DNA of 33,527 bases from Subdoligranulum sp. CAG:314 (lineage in GTDB: Bacteria; Bacillota; Clostridia; Christensenellales; CAG-314). Numbering within the stretch: position 1 is the first letter of the stretch; each line of letters opens with the position of its first letter. The notes below the pieces were generated by a model, which ran no database searches, was not told where the DNA came from, and saw only the letters and a list, made by a program, of their open reading frames with translations. Made by a program: the position numbers and the translations under genes. Below, one piece after another: positions 13,707 through 21,691 of this stretch. The DNA is taken from positions 96,781-130,307 of the forward strand of contig FR900987.1 of assembly GCA_000437915.1 (NCBI GenBank). The letters are read 5' to 3'.

Positions 13707-14810
13707 CTATTTTATGCGCGCGACCACGCCGTTTTTCAATCGGAACTCCGCATATTCCCTCCCTCGAATCAGCTCCTCGTCTATATGCGTCGCGGTGAGA
13801 ATAATCTGAACCTTGTCGCAAAAGTCCAGCAGCCGCTTTTGTCTTGATAAATCCAGCTCGCTCAACACGTCGTCGAGCAGCAGCACGGGATAGTCTCCGG
13901 TAAGCTCCTTGAAAATTTCCAGCTCGGCAAGCTTGAGAGAAAGCGCAGCCGTGCGCTGCTGTCCCTGAGAGCCGAAGCTGCGTATATCCGCGCCGTTGAC
14001 GCAGAATTTGAGGTCGTCGCGCTGACAGCCCGACGTAGTGTACCCCAAATCAAAATCCTTTTCGACGCTGCCGCTCAAAAGAAGCGCCGCGCTTTTTTCC
14101 CTCTCCTCGGCGTTTTCTCCCTCAATCTGCGTGACGTAAGATATTTCCAGACTTTCCTTTCCGTCGGTCAGCCTTTTGTGCGCGTCCGCCGCAAGCGCTT
14201 TGAGTCTGTCGCAGAAGCGCGCCCGCTTGGTGACGATGCGCGCGCACTCGCGGGCAAGCTGCGCGTCCCAAACGAAAAGCATTTCTTTGAGCGTTTCGAT
14301 ATCTCTGCTTTTTTTTATCAGATTGTTGCGCTGATTCAAAATTTTGTTGTACTTTACCAAAGAATAATAATAATTTCTGTCCGCCTGACACAAATCCACG
14401 TCAAGAAATCTCCGTCTGTCCGCAGGGGACATTCTGATAACCCTGATTTCGTCGGGCGAAAAATAAACGGCGTTGAGATACCCCAAAAGCTCCCCTATCT
14501 TCAATATCGGGACGCTGTTGACGGCAACGGCTTTTTTGCGCTTTTTTGAAAGCACGACGGCAATGTCCGCGCTTCCGTAGCGCGACGTAAATTCTATGTT
14601 GACGCGCGCAAAGTCCGCGTCGTAATTTATCATTTCGCGCTCCTTGTCGGTGCGCGGACTTTTTCCGAGACAGCAAAGACAGACGCTTTCGAGCAGGTTG
14701 GTTTTGCCCTGCGCGTTGTCGCCCAAAATCAGATTCAACCCGCCGTCAGGTGTGATTTTCGCGGGAGAAAGGTTTCTGAAATTGTTTACGGATATGCTTT
14801 TTACCCGCAT
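13707..14810 (-). CDS. recF: DNA replication and repair protein RecF
   Basis: 367 residues, standard length. RecF is a cytosolic SMC-like ATPase that binds gapped DNA and helps load RecA with RecO and RecR. Walker A is GDNAQGKT at 30-37, the ABC-type signature GSQGQQRTAALSLKLAE lies at about 277-293, and Walker B LLLDDVLSELD at about 306-316. GAGAGGAG precedes the ATG at 14810. It sits 11 bases after lepB, as the last gene of a three-gene operon. This is an unusual setting, since recF usually follows dnaN. Confidence 0.97.
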   Translation of the reverse strand: MRVKSISVNNFRNLSPAKITPDGGLNLILGDNAQGKTNLLESVCLCCLGKSPRTDKEREMINYDADFARVNIEFTSRYGSADIAVVLSKKRKKAVAVNSVPILKIGELLGYLNAVYFSPDEIRVIRMSPADRRRFLDVDLCQADRNYYYSLVKYNKILNQRNNLIKKSRDIETLKEMLFVWDAQLARECARIVTKRARFCDRLKALAADAHKRLTDGKESLEISYVTQIEGENAEEREKSAALLLSGSVEKDFDLGYTTSGCQRDDLKFCVNGADIRSFGSQGQQRTAALSLKLAELEIFKELTGDYPVLLLDDVLSELDLSRQKRLLDFCDKVQIILTATHIDEELIRGREYAEFRLKNGVVARIK

Positions 14811-14821
14811 TGCTCCTCTCT

Positions 14822-15610
14822 TTAAGTCTGTTGTTCGTTCCCCGTTTCGTCCCGTGCGCCGCCCTTTTCGGCGTCGGACGTTTCCTCTTTTTCAGACGCG
14901 CCGCTTTCGTCCGCGCTTTCGTTGCTCTTTTCCCCGCGTCCGACTCGGACAGCCTCCGCTCTTTTGGTTTTTACGGCGTCGGCAACGAGAAAAACGGCAA
15001 GCAGGACTGCCAGCACGGCAATAACCGCGTACACCAAACCCATCCCCTTTGCCTTGACCACGCCAATCACGTCCTCCATAGGAAACGCGCCCCTCGAACG
15101 GCTGTCGCTGCTGATGTTGCGGTTGTCGCCCAAGGCGAAAACGCAGTTTTCGGGCACGACAAAGGCAGTTTGCTCGTCAAACGCACCTTCGCCGACGTTG
15201 TTTGTTATCAAATGACAGGTTTCTATTTCCAAATCGAAACGCGGCATAACCGAGTCGCCGTACCTTTCCTCTGCAAGGCGCTCGATTTCGTCGGAGCCGC
15301 TCTTTTTGCGGCAAAGATACCATTTGCTGCCCGGCTCCGAATCGTCGCGCTCCATCCAAAGCCTGTCGCCCGCAAAGCCGACGGCTCTCTTTACAAGATT
15401 GGTGTCGTCGTCCATGACGAGTATGATGTCGCCGTAGTCGGGCGAGGCAAGCTTTGCCGCCCACACAACGTCCCCGTCCGAAAGAGTGTCGTTCATGCTG
15501 TCGCCTTTGACGGTATAATTGCCGAAAACAAAGGCTTTAAGAGCCATTGTGACGGCAACTATGATTATAACCGCGGCTATATAGATGATTGTTTTGAGTG
15601 TTTTATTCAT
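14822..15610 (-). CDS. lepB: Type I signal peptidase with second membrane helix and acidic tail
   Basis: 262 residues. The enzyme cleaves signal peptides on the outer face of the membrane. Helix 1 spans about 7-27; the catalytic serine is Ser38 in KGDSMNDTL, the general-base lysine is Lys74 in NLVKRAVGFAGD, and the conserved ALGDNRNISSDSRSRG lies at 159-174. Beyond the usual end of the family is a second helix (about 191-211) and a 50-residue tail rich in Glu, Ser, Asp and Lys, so the C-terminus should be cytoplasmic. The start lies 3 bases after the upstream stop and has no Shine-Dalgarno motif, which suggests translational coupling. Confidence 0.94.
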   Translation of the reverse strand: MNKTLKTIIYIAAVIIIVAVTMALKAFVFGNYTVKGDSMNDTLSDGDVVWAAKLASPDYGDIILVMDDDTNLVKRAVGFAGDRLWMERDDSEPGSKWYLCRKKSGSDEIERLAEERYGDSVMPRFDLEIETCHLITNNVGEGAFDEQTAFVVPENCVFALGDNRNISSDSRSRGAFPMEDVIGVVKAKGMGLVYAVIAVLAVLLAVFLVADAVKTKRAEAVRVGRGEKSNESADESGASEKEETSDAEKGGARDETGNEQQT

Positions 15611-15613
15611 TTT

Positions 15614-17398
15614 TTATGTAAACAGGAGGTTTGTCAGAACAAACTCCTTTTCCGCCTCGAAGCATATTCCGCAGAGTCTGCCCCCGTTTCTCAACGGTCT
15701 GCCTGTTTCCAGCAATTTGAAATCGGCGTCGCTCACCAAAATTTTCTGCCACAGCTCGCCGCCGACAAGCTCCGCCTCCCTCACGTATACCGCCTGATTC
15801 TCCTCCCCCCAATCGTAAAGCAAAAATATATTCAAGTGCTGAGGAGTTTCGCTGTAAATATCCATGGACAGCAGGCTTTGCTCGTCCCGCAGAATTCTGT
15901 CGTCCGAAATGGCAAACGTCCCCATACAGGAGCCGCAAACGCCCTTTATTCCGAATGCTCCCTCTGCGGTTTTCACGGGGTGCGCGTCCACAAAGACGGC
16001 TGTCTGACGCCCCGTGTGGTTCATGGGCACAAATTCGTTTTCCTCCGCGCCGCGCAGAATGATTTTGGTTTTGGGACTGAGAGAAACCTTCCCGAGCGCG
16101 GACGGAACAAATTCGGGCATATTGAAGGACATGCTTATCCCGTTTTTGTAGGTGACGTTGAGAAACGCCCTCACAGGCGTGTCGGCGTCGAAAATTTCCA
16201 GATTGAAACGCAGCGCTTCGCCCTCAACCTTTTTTGCCAGCACCCAGTTTCTCGCGCTGTTTACGCTGCGCCGCGAGCGCGAATAATAAACCTCGGCGTT
16301 TGCCACGCCTCCCCCCTGATTTCTGTAACGCGCGGCTTCGACATAAATTTTTCCTTTTTCGCAAACGGCGCTGAGGGTGACGGCGTCGTTTTTCACCGTC
16401 TTGCCCTCAAAAATGTTTTTGAACCAGCGCGCGAGATTGTCGCGGTAGAAAGACGGCGCGCCGTCCATGAGTCTCGGCGCGAAAACGGCTATACCCTCGT
16501 TGTCGTTGTTCATGCGAAAAAGCATTTCCATTGTTGCGTCGGGAGCCGAGCTTGACGAATTTGTGCCTATACAGGTGTAAAAGGGCTTGGTTACGTAGTT
16601 AAGGTAGCTCTGCGGCGACACCGCCGCATACCACACGTCCTCGTTGTCGCTCTTTTCCAGAAAGTCCACAAGATTGCCGGACTCTCTTTCCAGAGCCTCC
16701 TCGCCTTCGAGTCTCGAAACGTGCTCCTCTTTAAGCGTTCCGTAAAGCTCCGCGCCCGCGGCAATCCTCCCGTCCATGGCAAGCGTCTGCATGGCTATAA
16801 TATTGCCGAGATGGCTTCCGTAAATACCTATGCGTTTGCCGTCGGCAAAGTCGAAGGAAAGAGCGTAGGAAACGGCGCGGCGCGTGTTGAGCGTCCACTC
16901 GTACCAGCAGGTGTTGTCCGCTCCGTACTCCACGCTTTTGAGGTCTTTTTCGGCAACGGACAGATTGCAGTACTCCATACCCACAGGATAAATGGTGGAC
17001 AGTCCCGCGCTCAAAGAGCCGCCGTCCTCCTCATAGCTGTCGATTCTGCCGAAAACCTCCGTTCCGCATTTTTGTCCCTCTTTGCCGAAATCCGCGCCCT
17101 TGTAGTCCACGGCGAAAGCGGCAAAGCCTTTCTTCGCCCAATAGCTTAAAGTATCCTCGTCTATGTTGCGCGCAATGTCGCACACAATGACAACCGGCAG
17201 CTTTTTTTTGCCGATGTTGTCCGGTCTTGCCGACAGACAAGCCACGCGCGTAGTAAGATTGTCCTTTGTTCTGCCTGTAAAATACGCGTACTCAAAAACC
17301 ACTCCGTCCCGCGTAAAGCTCCTGACGCGTCGGGGATTAAGCTCCTCCGCGTCGGGGTCGAACCCCTTCCACAAGGCGACAGGCGTGATGTCAGTCAT
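15614..17398 (-). CDS. Alpha/beta-hydrolase-like protein with a replaced nucleophile
   Basis: 594 residues without signal peptide. An N-terminal beta region (about 1-60) is followed by a dienelactone-hydrolase/acetylesterase-like alpha/beta core. KLPVVIVCDIA (66-76) is the first core strand, GFAAFAVDYKG (91-101) the oxyanion region, and GIYGSHLGN (191-199) the nucleophile elbow. The family motif is G-x-S-x-G, but here it reads G194-S195-H196-L197-G198, placing His at the nucleophile. The strand ending GTNSSSSAPD (about 282-291) and the segment MDGAPSF also lack clear acid and histidine partners. The last about 240 residues form a beta-rich domain. It is the first gene of an operon with lepB and recF; AAGGAG lies 11-12 bases before the ATG. 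An inactive or divergent hydrolase is likely. Confidence 0.7.
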   Translation of the reverse strand: MTDITPVALWKGFDPDAEELNPRRVRSFTRDGVVFEYAYFTGRTKDNLTTRVACLSARPDNIGKKKLPVVIVCDIARNIDEDTLSYWAKKGFAAFAVDYKGADFGKEGQKCGTEVFGRIDSYEEDGGSLSAGLSTIYPVGMEYCNLSVAEKDLKSVEYGADNTCWYEWTLNTRRAVSYALSFDFADGKRIGIYGSHLGNIIAMQTLAMDGRIAAGAELYGTLKEEHVSRLEGEEALERESGNLVDFLEKSDNEDVWYAAVSPQSYLNYVTKPFYTCIGTNSSSSAPDATMEMLFRMNNDNEGIAVFAPRLMDGAPSFYRDNLARWFKNIFEGKTVKNDAVTLSAVCEKGKIYVEAARYRNQGGGVANAEVYYSRSRRSVNSARNWVLAKKVEGEALRFNLEIFDADTPVRAFLNVTYKNGISMSFNMPEFVPSALGKVSLSPKTKIILRGAEENEFVPMNHTGRQTAVFVDAHPVKTAEGAFGIKGVCGSCMGTFAISDDRILRDEQSLLSMDIYSETPQHLNIFLLYDWGEENQAVYVREAELVGGELWQKILVSDADFKLLETGRPLRNGGRLCGICFEAEKEFVLTNLLFT

Positions 17399-17434
17399 AA
17401 ATTTTTAAACTCCTTGATTAAACGCGCCTCAACG

Positions 17435-17469
17435 CGCGAAAAAACGCAACCGTCCTCCGCTCGGGACGG
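17435..17469 (-). terminator. Terminator after the minus-strand membrane protein at 17482
   Basis: Minus-strand CCGTCC / GGACGG (17464-17469 with 17450-17455) followed by TTGCGTTTTTTCG. It separates the membrane protein gene from the hydrolase-lepB-recF operon. Confidence 0.72.
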
Positions 17470-17481
17470 CTCGGAAATTTT

Positions 17482-17994
17482 TTATTTTTTGAGCGCGATG
17501 CAGCTGCCGGCGCCGAGCAGGGAAAACAGCACCATAAGATAAGCTCCCGCATTTACCGTCGCACTGGTATTAAAAAATTCGCTGCTCAGGTCTCCCCCCG
17601 CGACAAAAAGCAAAATGATTGCCACAAGGCAGGCGACAAAGCAAACCGCCATAAGCAGAAATTGCACCATACGCCAGCTTTTTCCCGCAAACAGCCCCGC
17701 AAGAGCCGACAGCGCGGAAAGCCCCGCAAAGATGATTGCGATGAGAATGAATATAGCGGCGGTTTTTACGTTTTCGGCGTTGCTTATCAGAGTTCTCACC
17801 AGGCTGGCTATGCTGCCCTCGATTTTTTCGGAAAACGCGCCCTGCATCATCTGAAAGCCGTTTATATGCGTCGAAACACCTACCGTCTTGTAGGTGAACA
17901 CGGGCAGAAACGCCATACCGATAACCAGCGCGGAAAACAGAATCGCAGCAAGATAAATCATCGTAGATTTTTTGGATTTGGATTTTTTAGCCAT
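17482..17994 (-). CDS. Four-helix membrane protein, function unknown
   Basis: 170 residues with a Lys/Ser-rich cytoplasmic N-terminus (first 11 residues). Four hydrophobic segments lie at about 13-33, 77-100, 107-132 and 146-166. Between helices 1 and 2 is a loop of about 40 residues, probably extracytoplasmic. GGAGG sits 6 bases before the ATG, and a near-consensus promoter lies just upstream. The overall plan (four helices, about 170 residues) matches the proteins at 3197 and 3935, but sequence similarity is not obvious by eye. No function can be assigned. Confidence 0.75.
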   Translation of the reverse strand: MAKKSKSKKSTMIYLAAILFSALVIGMAFLPVFTYKTVGVSTHINGFQMMQGAFSEKIEGSIASLVRTLISNAENVKTAAIFILIAIIFAGLSALSALAGLFAGKSWRMVQFLLMAVCFVACLVAIILLFVAGGDLSSEFFNTSATVNAGAYLMVLFSLLGAGSCIALKK

Positions 17995-18021
17995 AATTTC
18001 CTCCGTAACAGATATACAAAC

Positions 18022-18050
18022 AGTATACGCCCGCGCCTTTCTTTTGTCAA
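18022..18050 (-). promoter_or_regulatory. Promoter of the membrane protein gene at 17482
   Basis: TTGACA (18045-18050), 17-base spacer, TATACT (18022-18027) on the minus strand. Confidence 0.85.
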
Positions 18051-18165
18051 CCGTTGAAAGGGGCGGTGACAGAGCGCGGTTTTTTCTGCCAATTTATTCC
18101 AAAAGGGCTTTTTTGAGGCAAAAACGGACGTATTCACGCAAAATTCACCCTTATTTGGATTACAC

Positions 18166-18187
18166 GTATAGGTTTTTGTGCTAAAAT
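18166..18187 (+). promoter_or_regulatory. Extended -10 promoter of the M6-like gene
   Basis: TGCTAAAAT extended -10 with TAAAAT at 18182-18187. TTACAC at about 18160-18165 with 16-base spacing is a weak -35. Start is expected at about 18194, the first base of the ATG. Confidence 0.6.
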
Positions 18188-18193
18188 CCGTAT

Positions 18194-20308
18194 ATGCGGA
18201 AAAAGATGAACAAAACCGAACTGTTTATTCTGTCGGCGGCGATTCTTGTCGTTTTTTCGCTGTGCGCTCTTTTCGCCCCCGCAAGCAGAGCCGCCGAGGG
18301 AGTCAAGTCGAATACGGACGACAGTCGGTCGGGTTACAACGGCCTGTCCGACGCCGCCGTGAATCAGCTTGTCCACACAACCCCGTCTACGGGCGACGTG
18401 AAAATTATTTTTCTTTTAATCAGCTTTGCCGACAAGGGCTTCGACGAGGACGCGATGTCGGTGCAGCAGACAAAGCAAGCCGTGTTCGGCGGAGAAGACA
18501 GCACAAACGCCGCTTATCCCTTTGAAAGCACGGCGGCTTATTACCGCCGCGCAAGCTTCGGCGCGCTGGGTCTTGACGGCGACGTGTTTCATTTTGTCGC
18601 AAAAAGCGCTTCCTCTTACCGCGAAAACAACGGCTTGGCATACAACAAGCTCATAGAAGAAGCATTCGCCGCTCTCGACGACACCGTAGACTTTTCCGGC
18701 TACGACAGCGACGGCGACGGCCTTATCGACGGGCTTGTGCTGAGTCTGCCCGCTTTCGACGACATTGCAACTCAAAACGGCGTTTGCATCCCGCCCGCGA
18801 CATACACGACTTCATATATTTTGCCGCCCGGCGGCAACCTGCCGTCGTGGGACGGAGTGCGTCCGCAAACCTACTTAATCAATTTTGCGCAGCCCTCGAA
18901 TACGGACGAAGGCCGCCGCAGTCTCAATCAATCGGTTTGCCACCTCTTGGGACACTCTTTGGGACTGCCCGACTACTGCAACGCAAGCGGCGCGGACGAC
19001 AGCGAAGGTCTCAAAGGCGACGCGGGACACGAGCTTATGGACGACATGACAGGCGACCTGTCCGCTTTTTCCAAGCTGATTCTCGGCTGGCTCCCCGACT
19101 CGCAGGTGCGCATATTCGACGCCTCTTCCACCGAAGCGCAGAATTTTTCTCTGTCTCCCATGAACGAGCCGGGCGGAAGCTGCCTTGTCATCTACAACAA
19201 CGCGCTCCAAAACAGCTATCTGTCCGAATATCTTATTTGCGAATATATCACTCCGACGAGAAACAACAAGGACGCCTTTGAAAACGGCGGAATAAGAGTC
19301 ATGCACGTGCAGGCGGCAACCGAGGCGGGCGCGGACGGCAGCCAATTTGTTTACTCCAACAACGGCTCGGGCTACAACGGCGACGACGGAATAAGAATAC
19401 TTAAACTTGTCGGCGACGGACAGGGATTTTTCGGCGCGGACGACGTGCTGTCCTACGGCGCGGAAAATTTCGGCTTTTATACGGGCAGCGGCGCCGCGTT
19501 GGAGGACCCCGGTCTCGAAATCGTGTTCGGTCGCGCGGGACGCGCCGCCGAGTTGACCGCGCAGAGGCTCGAGGACGTTTACTACCGCTGTCTCGACAGC
19601 GACGGAGTCACTCTCATCTACAACGGATTTTGCTACAAAAACCGTCCGTTCGTTCTGCCGGACGCCCCCGACAAAACCGACGACAGATATGAATACGAAT
19701 TTATCGGTTGGACGGGCTACGATGACGGAATGATTGCGTCGGAAACGGAAATGACCTTTGTGGCGCAGTATGAAAAGCGCGACAGGATTTTCAGATATAC
19801 CTTTTTCGACAACGACGGACGCACGGTGCTTAAAACGGGCGAAGGCATATACGGAGACTCTTTTGAACCGCCCGAGGTAGGAGACAAAGCCGACCCCGGC
19901 AACATTTTCACCTTTTTGGGCTTTGAGGGCTACGCCGAGGGCATGACGCTGACGGGAAACGTAGAGTTCAAGGCGGTTTATCAGGTAACGCCGCGCACCT
20001 ACACTTACACTTTTTTGAGCAAGGACGGAAAAAAAGTCCTCAAAAAAGAAACGGCGGTTTACGGCTCCACTATTTACGCGCCGCGCGGAGATATGTCCTT
20101 TGCGGGATTTCAACCGGGCATGAAGCTCACCCGTGACGAAGTGTTTGTCGCAACGGGACTGGAACCCGAAACATACGTTATTTTCGGCGCGGGGGCGGCG
20201 GTGCTGTTTGTAGCCGTAATAATGACGGCGGTGCTCGTAACGATGCACCTAAAACGCCGCGCCAAGCTGCGCAAGGACAAAATCAAAAAAGAAAACGACG
20301 ACAGTTAG
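18194..20308 (+). CDS. M6-peptidase-like surface protein with a lost catalytic glutamate
   Basis: 704 residues. A signal helix (about 9-33) precedes an immune-inhibitor-A/M6-type metalloprotease domain, which has a calcium-type loop DSDGDGLIDG (171-180), a zinc motif and the downstream DDMTGDLSAFSKLILGWL segment. The zinc motif, HExxHxxGxxD in the family, reads H250-L-L-G-H254-SLGLPD260: the three ligands remain, but the catalytic Glu251 is Leu. Three Listeria-Bacteroides-type repeats follow (about 470-655), then a C-terminal helix (about 656-684) and basic tail, so the protein is anchored with its domain outside. ATG 18194 would be leaderless; ATG 18206 has GGAAAAAG ahead. It ends 2 bases before mnmE. 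Confidence 0.82.
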   Translation: MRKKMNKTELFILSAAILVVFSLCALFAPASRAAEGVKSNTDDSRSGYNGLSDAAVNQLVHTTPSTGDVKIIFLLISFADKGFDEDAMSVQQTKQAVFGGEDSTNAAYPFESTAAYYRRASFGALGLDGDVFHFVAKSASSYRENNGLAYNKLIEEAFAALDDTVDFSGYDSDGDGLIDGLVLSLPAFDDIATQNGVCIPPATYTTSYILPPGGNLPSWDGVRPQTYLINFAQPSNTDEGRRSLNQSVCHLLGHSLGLPDYCNASGADDSEGLKGDAGHELMDDMTGDLSAFSKLILGWLPDSQVRIFDASSTEAQNFSLSPMNEPGGSCLVIYNNALQNSYLSEYLICEYITPTRNNKDAFENGGIRVMHVQAATEAGADGSQFVYSNNGSGYNGDDGIRILKLVGDGQGFFGADDVLSYGAENFGFYTGSGAALEDPGLEIVFGRAGRAAELTAQRLEDVYYRCLDSDGVTLIYNGFCYKNRPFVLPDAPDKTDDRYEYEFIGWTGYDDGMIASETEMTFVAQYEKRDRIFRYTFFDNDGRTVLKTGEGIYGDSFEPPEVGDKADPGNIFTFLGFEGYAEGMTLTGNVEFKAVYQVTPRTYTYTFLSKDGKKVLKKETAVYGSTIYAPRGDMSFAGFQPGMKLTRDEVFVATGLEPETYVIFGAGAAVLFVAVIMTAVLVTMHLKRRAKLRKDKIKKENDDS

Positions 20309-20310
20309 AT

Positions 20311-21630
20311 ATGATTATAGCCGCATTGTCAACGCCTCACGGCAGAGGCGCGATAAACGTAATCAGGCTTTCGGGCGAGGGCTGCAAAAAGCTTGCGGCA
20401 AAAATGTTTTCACCCTTTCCCGACAAAGCCAACTATCTCAAAGCGGGCACGGTCAGCACGAAATATTTCGACGACAAAGCCATGTGCGTGTTTTTCGACG
20501 CGCCGCGCTCGTTTACCGGCGAGGAGTCGGTGGAATTTCACTGTCACGGCGGAGAAACGACTGCCTCCGCCGTGCTCGAACGCTGCTTTGAATTGGGCGC
20601 GCGTCCCGCACTCAACGGCGAGTTTTCAAAGCGCGCGTTTATCAACGGCAAGCAGAATCTTTCCAACGCGGAGGGCGTAATCGACCTGATTGACGCCGAG
20701 TCGAAAGGAGCGGCGCGCGCAGCCGCCATGCTCGCGCAGAACGAGCTGGGCAAAAAGATTGAAGAGCTCCTCGACGCGCTCTGCGATACGGAAGCGTCCA
20801 TAGAAGCCGCTCTCGACTATCCCGAAGAGGAGCTTGAAGGAGCCACCGTCGCGGAACAGACAATAGAAATTTCCCGCGCAAAACGAAAAATCGACGCGCT
20901 TGTCAAAACGGTAAGGCTGGGCGGACTTGTCAAAAACGGCGCTTACGTCGCAATCGTGGGCGCGACCAACGTCGGGAAAAGCAGTCTTTTGAACGCCCTC
21001 GCAGGCGAGGAACGCGCCATCGTATCCGACACTCACGGTACTACGCGCGATACGGTGGAAATTTCCCTTGTTTACAAGGACTTGAAAATAACCTTCGCCG
21101 ACACGGCGGGTTTCAGACAAACCTCCGACGCTACCGAGTCGCAGGGCATAGAACGCTCGAAACGCGCCGCAAAACGCGCCTCCGTCGTCCTGTACATCAG
21201 AGAAGGCGCGGCGGACAAGGAGCTGTCCGCGCGGGAAAACCAAATGCTCGGAACGGACTGCCCCGTGCTGAACGTATATTCAAAAAACGATATTTACCGT
21301 TACGACCGAGCGTCGCTCGGAAACGACGGCGTCGCAGTCAGCTCTTTTACGGGCGAAAACATAGAGCGTTTGAAGGAAAAAATTTACTCGCTGCTAATCA
21401 AGGACGCGGACAACGGACTGATAATAACCAATCTTCGCCATGCCGACTGTTTAAGGCGCGCGTCGGAAGCGCTTGCAAACGCCCTGGACGCGCTTTCCTC
21501 GGGAATTACGCTCGACTGCGTCGCTCAGGACGTGAGAGCTGCAAGAACGGCTCTGGGCGAAATTACGGGCGATACTGCGGACGAGGAAATTATCGACAGG
21601 ATTTTCAGCAGGTTTTGCCTCGGCAAATAA
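20311..21630 (+). CDS. mnmE: tRNA modification GTPase MnmE
   Basis: 439 residues, slightly shorter than the usual 450-460. It works with MnmG at the tRNA wobble uridine. The N-terminal folate-binding domain starts AALSTPHGRGAI. The G domain shows G1 GATNVGKS (217-224, with the Asn of the potassium loop), G2 GTTRDT (243-248), G3 DTAG (264-267), and a G4 reading SKND (324-327) where NKxD is usual. The C-terminus RFCLGK has the family cysteine-Gly-Lys end. No ribosome site precedes the ATG, which lies 2 bases after the M6-like stop, so translation is probably coupled. It ends with a strong terminator. Confidence 0.96.
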   Translation: MIIAALSTPHGRGAINVIRLSGEGCKKLAAKMFSPFPDKANYLKAGTVSTKYFDDKAMCVFFDAPRSFTGEESVEFHCHGGETTASAVLERCFELGARPALNGEFSKRAFINGKQNLSNAEGVIDLIDAESKGAARAAAMLAQNELGKKIEELLDALCDTEASIEAALDYPEEELEGATVAEQTIEISRAKRKIDALVKTVRLGGLVKNGAYVAIVGATNVGKSSLLNALAGEERAIVSDTHGTTRDTVEISLVYKDLKITFADTAGFRQTSDATESQGIERSKRAAKRASVVLYIREGAADKELSARENQMLGTDCPVLNVYSKNDIYRYDRASLGNDGVAVSSFTGENIERLKEKIYSLLIKDADNGLIITNLRHADCLRRASEALANALDALSSGITLDCVAQDVRAARTALGEITGDTADEEIIDRIFSRFCLGK

Positions 21631-21640
21631 ATCAGCTAAC

Positions 21641-21671
21641 AAAAAAGCGGACCTATCGGTCCGCTTTTTTT
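21641..21671. terminator. Bidirectional terminator between mnmE and the large LRR gene
   Basis: GCGGACC (21647-21653) / GGTCCGC (21658-21664) with a TATC loop, A6 on the left and T7 on the right. It serves both convergent genes. Confidence 0.93.
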
Positions 21672-21691
21672 GTTTCGTTACATATTTTCAG

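Noticed and set aside
14810..16555. Long open frame on the plus strand (581 codons) opposite lepB and the hydrolase-like gene
   Set aside because: It is antisense to two well-supported genes, has no ribosome site or recognisable domain, and has a composition typical of a shadow frame in GC-rich third positions.
18875..20248. Long open frame on the minus strand (457 codons) opposite the M6-like gene
   Set aside because: Shadow of a clear coding region; no motif, no promoter or ribosome site.
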